DNA of 64,000 nucleotides from Paramacrobiotus metropolitanus (lineage: Eukaryota > Tardigrada > Eutardigrada > Parachela > Macrobiotidae). A program made the translations under genes and the position numbers. The notes under the pieces are model-generated. The model had not been told where the DNA came from. It worked only from the letters and a program-made list of their open reading frames with translations, and did not search any database. The stretch covers positions 496,001-560,000 of the forward strand of contig NW_026570289.1 in assembly GCF_019649055.1 (NCBI RefSeq), read 5' to 3'. Positions 9,927 through 20,373 of the stretch are shown one piece after another (within the stretch, counting starts at the first letter, position 1; the number at the start of each line of letters is the position of its first letter).

Positions 9927-10898
9927 ATGGATCAAGCAGTAGCGACGACGAATACGATGGCCAATCTACTGCTACGACAAGCGTATCTGAACCCTCAGCA
10001 CCCGGGCAGCTTAACAGGGATTCAAAAGTTTCGCAGCCACTTTCCACAAGCACCAAACTATCAACAAACGCGGGAACAGCTGGAGCATCTGGATCCATAT
10101 ACAGTCCACAAATCTCGACGCAAAAGGTTCAAAAGAAACCCCGTAGTTGTCTCAAACCTAGCGGAGCAATATCAAGCCGATCTGGCAGACATGTCAAAAT
10201 ATGCGAAGCAGAACAAAGGATACCGTTGGATATTGTTTGTGATCGACGTCTTCAGGAAGAAAGTGAGCTGTCAACTACTAAAGAATAAAAGCGGTCTAGA
10301 AGTAAAACTTGGGTTGGAAAAGGTGTTTGCAGAACTCGGAGCTCCCATTAAATTGCAAACGGACAAAGGTCTTGAATTTTACAATAAGGACGTTAAGAGT
10401 TTTTTGACAGCCTAAAAGGTTTTTTTGTTCTCTTCTGAAAATAAAGCAATCAAAGCATCCTTAGCTGAAAATGGCATACGCAATCTCAAGAAACGAATAT
10501 GGAAATTATTTCGACACCGACAGTCTAAAGTGTACTGGGACGTTCTGGGAGATTTGGTAAACAGTTACAACAACGCAATTCATTCTTCGCATAAAGTCAC
10601 GCCTAATGAGGTTAGCCAGTCCAATTCTCTGCAAATATTCAATCGACTATATGCAGAATTATTATTGGGAAAGCAGAAAAAGCCAAAGTACAGCGTAGGT
10701 GACACAGTACGAGTAGCCATCGACAAAACACTTTTTGAAAAAGGATATGAGTCAACATTTAAGGAGGAAATTTACAAGATACACCAAGTATTACCACAAC
10801 AGCCCGAGCCCCTCTACGTATTACTGGATGAAGACGGGGACTTAATTCGCGGGAAATATTACGAAGCCGAACTCAGTCGTGTCAGAAATGGCTCATAA
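9927..10898 (+). CDS. Polinton integrase (RVE family) with one internal TAA
   Basis: A single frame from ATG 9927 (or 9957) to 10898 is interrupted only by TAA at 10413-10415. Visible domains: an N-terminal AYLNPQHPGS segment, the catalytic Asp in QADLADM (residue 85), the second Asp in LQTDKG (146) and Glu in SLAENG (181 counting the stop), giving a D,D-34-E core. The C-terminal SH3-like domain has SVGDTVRVAIDKTLFEKGYESTFKEEIYKI. The enzyme inserts the element DNA and makes the 6-bp duplication. The stop lies between the second Asp and the Glu, next to a run of seven T. It would remove the catalytic Glu unless read through or an error. The penton gene starts inside its last codons. Confidence 0.9.
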
Positions 10899-11820
10899 TA
10901 GCTTTTATGTCACGCTTCCATCTGATGCCTGTATGCAACAGTTCCCAAAGAATAATGCAGCTGAATGGACCACAAAGTTAAAGAGCGTGATATCGCTACC
11001 GGGACAATGGGAAATGGCATTGGTGGAAATACAGTATCCTAATTCAATGTACAATTTACCCAGTCCCCAAACGTTGCACGTTGACCAAATTACTTCTATG
11101 GATAGCAACGGTGTTTTCGCTATGGAGAGGGACACAATTACGGTACCTGCAGGGATCTATGAGAAAAGTGACATCATTAATTTTATCAACAGTAAAGTAC
11201 CACGGTTAAAGCCATTTCGCGATTCTTCAGCGAAAGAACAGGCGGCTTTCCAACTAGAATTATTTGCAACCGAGCCCAAGCTCAAAGTCAAATTTCCCAG
11301 CGTACGTGTTTTTCTGGATTTTCCTCCCTCATCTTTGCATCTATCCCGTATGCTTGGATTTAAAGAACGACGATTTTCTGCTGCACAGTCTGAACAATAT
11401 GAAAATTTTTTAATGGAAAAAACGAATTTTGCTTCCGCAGCTACAACACTGTCCGACCAGCTGAAAGCCCTGGCAGAGTTGCAACTGTTGGAGACGTCTA
11501 TAACAATGACAGCAGATAAGCCCGTAAATATGCACATTGGGAACCAGTCAATTTTTGTCTACTGCAACAAGTGCGACTACAATATTGTGGGCGATGAAAC
11601 TATGCAGCTTTTGCGCGCTTTCCCCATTAAAGCAAGTGTTCCTCGCTTCGAAATTGTTTCCGAAAGGTTTGAGGATCCACATTATTTACCTGTTTTATAC
11701 GATCGACTGGACACTATTGATATCAACATTGCAACTGATCTCGGAGAAGCGGCAATTTTTCAGACTGGAAAGTCAATGGTAAAGCTGCATTTCCGCCCCA
11801 TTCAGTATTACTATCGCTAA
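10888..11820 (+). CDS. Penton / minor capsid protein
   Basis: The intact frame from ATG 10888 encodes 310 residues (upstream extension uses only a GTG). The N-terminus NSFYVTLPSDACMQQFP followed by WTTKL and GQWEMALVEIQYP is the recognised start of the Polinton/adintovirus penton. This protein forms single jelly-roll pentamers at capsid vertices. The remainder is beta-rich with no added domain seen. It overlaps the integrase end by 11 nt and is followed by the pVI-like frame. It is among the best-preserved genes of the element. Confidence 0.85.
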   Translation: MAHNSFYVTLPSDACMQQFPKNNAAEWTTKLKSVISLPGQWEMALVEIQYPNSMYNLPSPQTLHVDQITSMDSNGVFAMERDTITVPAGIYEKSDIINFINSKVPRLKPFRDSSAKEQAAFQLELFATEPKLKVKFPSVRVFLDFPPSSLHLSRMLGFKERRFSAAQSEQYENFLMEKTNFASAATTLSDQLKALAELQLLETSITMTADKPVNMHIGNQSIFVYCNKCDYNIVGDETMQLLRAFPIKASVPRFEIVSERFEDPHYLPVLYDRLDTIDINIATDLGEAAIFQTGKSMVKLHFRPIQYYYR

Positions 11821-11891
11821 AAAATGCCCGTAAATTAGCGCATTTTGCTGCCCCGGTTATTAAAGCAGCGGCACCACATGCCAGAGCAGCA

Positions 11892-12074
11892 ATGGAAGCA
11901 GCAAAGCCCCACTTACGCGACGCAGCGACAACAGTTTTAAGTGAAACATCCAAGAAGGTAGGAGAGAAAATTTCGGAAGCGTTAACTGCGCAACCTCAAC
12001 AGCAAGGAGGCATCAAACGGCTCAAGCAGCAGCACAAGAGGACAAAAGATAAAGAAACCTTCCTTCCGACTTAA
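11892..12074 (+). CDS. Probable pVI/pX-like minor virion protein, 5' end uncertain
   Basis: A 60-codon frame, Ala/Lys-rich, with a C-terminal GGIKRLKQQHKRTKDKETFLPT-type tail. The frame is open upstream to about 11803 (LAHFAAPVIKAAAPHARAA) but lacks an ATG there. An ATG at 11824 is in a different frame and hits a stop after four codons, so a small indel may have removed the start. A Gly-rich, helical, basic protein ending in GxGIKR occurs at this place in many Polintons and is compared with adenovirus protein VI. Position between penton and capsid supports this. The assignment is moderate. Confidence 0.5.
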   Translation: MEAAKPHLRDAATTVLSETSKKVGEKISEALTAQPQQQGGIKRLKQQHKRTKDKETFLPT

Positions 12075-12120
12075 ACGGCTTAAACGGATTCCCCAAGAGA
12101 ATTTGAGGACGCATTTTAAA

Positions 12121-13452
12121 ATGGCTTTTATTTTGGAAGGAAGCGTGCCAGCTATGCAGGTCGAGTCGGATTTATTCTCCGTTCCGGCCACTCTAGCGGA
12201 TTTTGTGCGGACAGAAGAAGAACGCATTCTACCAACATCAGGGCAAACAGAAGAAATTAGTTCTGGAGAAATTTCCTTTACATTCCCCTTCAACGTCGGC
12301 GCTGCTAGTGCTACCGGAAATTACGCTAGAAATGGATATTGCAATCAAAAAGCAAATTGCAGGACTTGGTGCGGCTACGCATATTGAAAACACGGATCTG
12401 GTAGCACCAGTGAACTTGATTGCGCATTCTATATTCAGCTCGGTAGAGGTAACAATGGCCAACCGCCTGATAACTAATTCCACCCCATTATATGCCTACC
12501 GAGCGTACTTGGAAAATTTGTTGGGGTACACACCGGCTGCCCTAAAAGCCAGGCAACAAGTGCTGGATTTTATATAGACACTCCCGGGTACCTAGAAGAT
12601 CATGCCAATAACGCTGGAGAAGTAACGCGAAAAGCTATGTTTGTGACCAACGAGTACGTCCCGTTCAGCGCCAAATTATGTACGGACATTTTTCAGCAGG
12701 GAAAAAATTTGATCACCGGTGTACCGCTACATGTGCGCCTCATTTTGAATAAGCCGGAATTCTACCTGCGTACATATGCCAATCTTCCAGTGGATACCTT
12801 TAAAGCATACATTCGCAATCCGCGGTTGTACGTCAAACGCTTTGTGCCTAATCCGGCATATTTGTCTGCGCTTACTGCCCAATTATCGACAAAGACTGTG
12901 AAATACCCTATTGAGCGAGTGTGTATGCGTGTTAATGATATTGGTATGATTCAGAGCACAGTGCTGGCTAATTTACATATTGGAGCAGTACCCAAATGTG
13001 TTTTTGTGGGATTTGTAAAAAGCTCGAGTTTTCACGGGCTGCGCCGAGGTAATCCGTTTAACTTTGAACATTTCAATCTCAACTATATAAGTGTCGAAGT
13101 CGACGGACAGTCGTATCCCGCACAAGCCTACCGACCAAATTTCGCCACGGGTGATTATTTGCAATCATATGACGGTCTGTTGGAGACGCTCGGCCGCTTG
13201 CACGCACCGGACGGGGCGCTGCCTTTCGACCGTAAAGCATTTGCGGAAGGATTTTCTATTTGGGGATTCGATCTGACACCTTCACGGACAGGCCGGGGAC
13301 CGATGAGCACCGTGCGCCAAGGAAATCTATCAATCCGCCTGCAGTTCGCCGCCCAATTAACTGAACCAATTATGGCCATTACGATGATGGTGTGGGATAA
13401 TATTATTGAAGTTAATTCACATCGCCAGCTAATTGCGGATTTTACAGCGTAA
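12121..13452 (+). CDS. Major capsid protein (double jelly-roll), two frameshifts
   Basis: The ATG at 12121 starts a segment with the typical SDLFSVPAT start. The frame changes near 12300-12320, continues with APVNLIAHSIFSSVEV and YAYRAYLENLLGY, then changes again near 12570-12580. The long last segment, 12637-13452, holds ADIFQQ-like, LYVKRFVPNP, NPFNFEHFN and FSIWGFDLTPS...GRGPMSTVRQGNLSIRLQF, the FDLTP and GNL motifs typical of Polinton capsids. The product forms hexons of the predicted virion. Total length (about 440 codons) is shorter than many capsids of this group but shows all blocks. The two single-base-type breaks make the copy non-functional as assembled. Confidence 0.88.
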
Positions 13453-13582
13453 AAACCTAACGTAAGTGTTGTAAGACTTAAAAATGCCGTGTTGTTGCCT
13501 GCGCGGTAAGCTTCAGGGTCGCCAGCGGGGGTGGGCGCGCCGTCGGCCCCTTTTGACGCTGAAGAGAATCGTGACGGATGTG

Positions 13583-13634
13583 GTAAACAATGGGCGACCG
13601 GAGCGCTTCGCGCTCTCGGTCGCCCGTTGTTTAC
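13583..13634 (+). other. Strong GC hairpin with TTCG loop between capsid and protease genes
   Basis: Two arms of about 24 nt starting GTAAACAA and GGGCGACCG pair around a TTCG loop, with one or two mismatches. TTCG closed by C-G is an exceptionally stable RNA tetraloop. It lies in the non-coding gap 13453-13675 and may end or protect transcripts. Confidence 0.85.
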
Positions 13635-13675
13635 AGGACAAAGTGTAAAAAAAAAAAATTCAGATTTTATTTTGA

Positions 13676-14215
13676 ATGCAGATCGGCACTAAAATGGACA
13701 CTGCTGAAATCGACCACGTGCTACGTTCAAGTACCGTGACGAAAGATGCTTTTATTGGTGTATTTGCTGCGGACATGTTACCACCGTCCCTGCCAATGAA
13801 GCTGCCATGGGCATGCGTTGTCAATACTGACGAAGCTGCAAAGCCAGGCTCACATTGGTTGGCGTTCTACCAGGACGTCCCGGGAAAATTGGAATATTTT
13901 GACTCTTATGGTCACGAACCGAGATTTTACGGCATCCATATTGAAAGTTTTTGCAAGAACGCCGAGTTAGTTATTTCGCAAGCGCATCGTTTACAAATGG
14001 AATGGAGTACCGTGTGCGGACAGTACTGCTGCTTTTTTATTCTAAAACGATGCTCCGGCGAGTCATTTACCTCTCTTATTCATTTGTTCACCAATAGCAA
14101 ATCGTCGAATGATCGAATGGTTTGTGCTTATATTAATCATTATTTTGATTTGAACACTGTAATACGTGATCGCTCTATGATAATTCAGTCTGTTTTCCGT
14201 CAAATAATGCAATAA
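13676..14215 (+). CDS. Adenovirus-type capsid maturation protease (Ulp1-like, PRO)
   Basis: The frame starts ATG 13676, with a more typical start at Met7 (MDTAEIDHVL). The 179-residue product shows the cysteine-protease triad in order: His60 in GSHWLAFY, Asp76 in YFDSYGHEP and Cys114 in TVCGQYCCFF. This fits the adenain/C5-like protease of Polintons that processes virion proteins. The frame is intact. It is separated from the capsid gene by about 220 bp holding a stable hairpin and an A-run. Confidence 0.92.
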   Translation: MQIGTKMDTAEIDHVLRSSTVTKDAFIGVFAADMLPPSLPMKLPWACVVNTDEAAKPGSHWLAFYQDVPGKLEYFDSYGHEPRFYGIHIESFCKNAELVISQAHRLQMEWSTVCGQYCCFFILKRCSGESFTSLIHLFTNSKSSNDRMVCAYINHYFDLNTVIRDRSMIIQSVFRQIMQ

Positions 14216-14442
14216 AGTCTGGCCATCCAAACCCTTACGTATGAGTGTAGGTGTAGTTACTTTGTACCGCAACAAATTGCAGTGCAACAAAATATTACAC
14301 TACAGCAACATTGCGCTGCCATGTGGATGTTTTGTTTCGAAATATAAACAGGACATCGCATTTTGTACTCGTGGTCTTGCCAAAAACATGTGCTTCATAG
14401 AAGTTTTTCCTTACTGCATCTATTTCTATTTGGCGAAGCAGA

Positions 14443-14742
14443 ATGGTTTTTCGAATTGTTGTGGACATCAAATGGTATAATCGTAATGAGAAGTCAATTA
14501 TAACGGAACTGGCAATTAGTTCTGTTGATTTCCATTGTCTATATTACACCCGATTTTTGCTTCCTCCGGATAATTACATTGTTAGCAAGTACGGCATCAG
14601 TTCCACGAATGTCGATGAAATATTTGTTAAAGCTTTCTCGGACCTGGAGATTCAGATAAATCGAGCGTTCAGAAACTATCTGCAAAACGTTAAAGACCCC
14701 CTAAGCGTTGTTTTCTACGCAAAAGGTTCCAGGATTTATTAA
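14443..14742 (+). CDS. Diverged paralogue of the 7843-8301 protein
   Basis: A 99-codon frame with IVVDIKWY near the N-terminus, SIITELAISSVD, YYTRFLLPPDNY and a C-terminal VVFYAKG, in the same order as VVLDIDWF, LIKQLA, YTFTIP and FFAKGLEK of the minus-strand gene at 7843-8301. The central HGxxW block is not visible and the C-terminus is cut short, so it may be a decayed second copy. The codon at 14443 may not be an ATG start. It lies between protease and polymerase. No function is assigned. Confidence 0.45.
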   Translation: MVFRIVVDIKWYNRNEKSIITELAISSVDFHCLYYTRFLLPPDNYIVSKYGISSTNVDEIFVKAFSDLEIQINRAFRNYLQNVKDPLSVVFYAKGSRIY

Positions 14743-14829
14743 AATCTGATTGCGGTTATTATCAATGACAGATGCTTATTAAAATCTGACTTCCATGCAA
14801 TTTCGGACGATGGCAGTTTTCAATCTGCG

Positions 14830-17800
14830 TTGGACAAGCTGGTGCTGCATCCGCATATTTCCGGTGACACTGATCGCATACATGTCACGCATGAATCATT
14901 GAGCGATCTGATCGATGTAACAGCTGTAGCAACTCTGAGTACGGGTGCCTGTACTAGTAACCCACAGTTTGCTGATACCGCACTTTTCAATCATGATTAT
15001 GCTCTTCTTGATCATAATTATACTGTACCACGAGCTGATCTGCCAGCTTTGAATATAGCTGACGAAGTCGATCCAGACTTGAATGACATTAAAGATTATT
15101 ATGTGCTCGAAAATATCGGAGCAAAATATTCCCAGAAATTTTCAGTTTCGTTCGAAACTTACAAATGTACAGTGACGGGGCTGGATAATCTATCGTTCAA
15201 GTATGCTGTTAAAACGATAACACTCGTTTTGAAAGATATTCTGAGAGTGTGATTGCTGCGATTCCAGCGCATAACCTGGTGCGAATCCGCATGTATCAAA
15301 ATGCTCTGCAGTATCCAATTTGGATGCCACCTATTCGGCGGGACCAAATAACAATTGAACGGTGGATGACGACAATAAGGCGGATTCTAAACTCTAATCA
15401 GGCTTTTCTGCTAGACGAATCATTTGAACTGTCAGTCCAGCACACTGATTTGCCATCCGGATCATGCAGAAAAAATGTATCAAAATTGTTGCAGCGGATT
15501 TTAGACAACAAAAGATGTATTACCCAGATTCGAAATACGGACTGTTTGTGTATGGCCAGGGCTATAGTTGTGGCACAAGCGCATGCAGATGGCGACAAAG
15601 AGCTGTACACAAAGCTTTACCGAACCATAAAGTTGCAAGACCAGAAGACAAAAGAATTATTGTTGACTGCCAACCTGCCAAACAGAGAATTCAACGTGCA
15701 AGATATTCCCCGCTTTGAAGAAGTTTTACCGAATTATCAGTTTATTGTGGTATCTGTGGATCATGGAAATTCTATCGTCTACTGCGGCGCCTACTGCGAA
15801 AAGCGAATTATGCTGCTGCATCACGATCAACATTTTGATGTTTTAACATCTTTACCGGCCTATTTTGAGCACCACTATTACTGTTACCGTTGCATGAAAG
15901 GCTACGATCAAAGACAGTATCACCGCTGCGAGTTCAAGTGCCACCAGTGTTTGTCTGCAACTTAACTTCTTTATTAAATAAATTGATAATTTATTTTTCA
16001 GGGATTTGATGGATACTTCATTTTGAATTATCTCGTGAAAAACGGCGTTATTCCACGTCCGCTTATTTTCAACGGGAGCAAGGTTATGCAGATGGACGTG
16101 CCCAAACTCAAAATAAAATTTCGTGACTCTATGAACTATGTACCATCATCGTTAAAAAATTTTGAAAGCATTTGGTTTGCAAGAAACCAAAGGAGATTTC
16201 CACACAAACTTAATAACCCCTGAAAACTGGAATAAAATAACTGCTTGGCCCGATCGTCATGACTATGGCTATCAGTCTATGAAAAGAAAGAACGAAAGCG
16301 CTTCATGAAATGGTACCGCAAAGAGCGACGCCGTCACAGGAACAAATTCGACTTTAATGCACACTTTATCAAGTAAGCTAAACCCTTATGCTATTTACAG
16401 AATCGAACTTATCCGATTCGTTTTAGGTATTGCTCACAAGATGTCCTCATTTTGCAACAAGCGTGCGAAAAATTTCGAGCGCTTTTCCAACAGGTAACCG
16501 ATGGATTATGCCCATTTGCGTCTGGACTAACCACACCCGGCATGTGCAATTACTTTTGGAGAGCGCGAATGCTGAAGGAAAACCAAATTGCGTTGATCGG
16601 CCCTCCTGGTCAGGGCAAAAAGTCATCTGTCAAAGGAGAGCGTTGGCTACGCTGGATTGAAATGGAAAATGATGTAAAATTGCAAAAGAGCATCGAATCG
16701 GTCACTGGACTGTGGATGGTTTTGATCGGGATACAAAACCGCTTACGAGTTTTTAGGTTAGTCAGCTCGATATAAATGTTATCGATCACATTCAAAACGC
16801 AATTCACCTTCAATGTTTTTGTGCAGGATGTATGTGGCACGGCTGCAGCGAATGCACAACAAAAAGCACGCTGCATCCCCTTCTGAAACGGCCAATGGAG
16901 GAAGTTAACAAAGCAACTGCCTTACGCCTTGAAGCTATCAAAACTATGGGCTATTCCGTAGTTTCGATCTGGGAACACGACTATGATAGCCGGCTCACTA
17001 CTGACCTGGAATTTCAGAAAATAATTCAGTTGACCGGTATTGAAGAACCTATGCACCCCCGAGACGCATTTACTGGTGGCAGGACAAACGCTATCAAGTT
17101 GTACCACAAGTGCGATCCTGGAGAAAAAATCTATTCGCTCGACGTTATCAGCGAATACCCTTATATTAACAAAAATCTACCTTATCCGGTGGGACCGCCT
17201 GTTATCATTACTAAAGATTTTCCGCCTGTGGAGAGTATTTTGGAATAATTAAATGTCGCGTCATTCCTCTACCGTCGTTGTTTTTTACCGGTGCTACCTT
17301 ACAAAACTGATAAACTGACTTTTCCTTTATGCGCTAAATGCGTGACGGAACGCGTAAACGAACCATGTTCTCACGATGATGAGGACAGGGCTCTGGAAGG
17401 AACTTGGTGCACTCAAGAAATTCATCGAGCATTAGAAGTTGGCTATCGTATCGATAAAATATACTCGGCTTGGCACTATCCAGAACAAATGCAGTATTTA
17501 TTCAGAGAATACATTGACCTGTTTTTGAAGCTGAAAACGGAAGCTTCTGGATATCCACCACAGTGTCAAACGGAAGATGAAAAAGACAGATATATTCAAG
17601 AATTCCTTGCTAAAGAAAATATTCTACTGGATAAAAAGAATATTGCGAAAAACGACGCATTGAGAGCTCTTTGCAAGCTTATGCTAAATAGTTTTGGTAC
17701 ACATGTGAACTTATTTAATTTGTGCATGTTCATTATTTTTACGCTCATTGCAGGGAAAATTTGGTCAACAGGAAGACCGATCCAACACGGATATGGTGGA

Positions 17801-18586
17801 AAAGAAAGAGGTATTCCATGATTACTTGTTTTCTAACAAGTACGAAGTCGCCGGGTTCGATTTGGTCACCGATGAAGTTATGGCAGTTCAATACCGCTCC
17901 AAGAAGGACTACATTGCGACGAGCAAAAAGACCAATGTTGTTATCGCAGCTTTTACGACTGCGTACGCACGGCTACACTTATTAAAATTCATGGAAATGG
18001 TTGGAGACCGTTTGTTATACCACGATACAGGTGAACGCGCGAAACAGTATTATCGGCAAATTGGTCATCCACTTCTTTATTTTGCAGACAGCATTTTCCA
18101 CATCCATAGAGACGATTTGCCCGATCCACCAACGGGAACGTGCTTGGGTGATTTGTCCTCGTCTTTACAGCCTGACGAGTACATTGACGAATTTGTAGCG
18201 CTTGGTAAAAGAATAATTATCTAGATAATAATATGCGAGCAACTTAAAATGTTAATTCTTTGTTGTCCCAGGACCAAAAAGCTATGCTTACCGGACAAAT
18301 ACTGGATGTGAAACGATAAAAGTCAAGGGATTTACGTTGACACGGCAAGCGAAAAAAACAGCTAAACCTGGAAAGCCTGAAAGAGATGCTACTGGAAAGC
18401 CTGGCACCACCGGACCAGCCAAGCGGAATTACCGTGAATTATCCGTTCAACATAACACGCAATAAGCGCAAGCTGGAAGTTTCGTCGGCGGAAATTAACA
18501 AACGATTTAAACTTACTTACTCAAAACGTAGAATTGTTGACTCTGATTTTAACACTCGCCCATGGGGTGATGTTTCGATTGAGTAA
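14830..18586 (+). CDS. Protein-primed family B DNA polymerase, spliced and damaged
   Basis: Pieces in order: N-terminal region 14830-15252, then 15249-15965 in another frame with CMARAIVVAQA and a Cys/His zinc-finger start (YYCYRCMKGYDQ). After an intron-like gap comes GFDGYFILNYL (from 16007), YCSQDV, palm motif region PRDAF(T)GGRTNAIKL and DVISEYPYIN, then KLMLNSFG and GKFGQQ, then the motif C region, and LGDLSSSLQPDEYI to the C-terminal KRRIVDSDFNTRPWG. GT-AG introns are 16373-16426, 16757-16826, 17697-17753, 18031-18087 and 18205-18271. The 18031 intron is 57 nt without a stop, so the frame reads through it; removing it makes motif C a regular DTDS. Breaks: frame changes near 15250, 16215-16300, 16740, 17230, 17285 and 18350. 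The FDxE exonuclease region is not found. It would replicate the element using a terminal protein. Confidence 0.88.
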
Positions 18587-18858
18587 ATCATCAACTTCCA
18601 GTGCGGTGCAATTGTTAATAAAGGTCCTGACACTGTGGCTTGCTCCGAAAAATGCTTCCAGCAGTATTATAAGAATTAACATAACAATAATGCAAGTCCC
18701 CACCACGGCTTCGCAAAAGTTTTTTTTACACACAATGCGCGCCATTGTAGCAAAAGTCACTTATTTTTTTTTTCTAGGTTTTTATGCGTTCCGTGGTGCC
18801 TTTAATACTTACTTCCTCCCGAAAGACTGTAATTAGTTAACTATTGTATAAAATTTTA

Positions 18859-18953
<95 letters not shown>

Positions 18954-18970
18954 TATACTATACACTATAC
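18587..18970. other. Polinton right non-coding end with internal (TA)n
   Basis: No gene is seen. A (TA)n tract lies at 18864-18952, just inside the right TIR. Confidence 0.7.
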
Positions 18971-20373
<1,403 letters not shown>

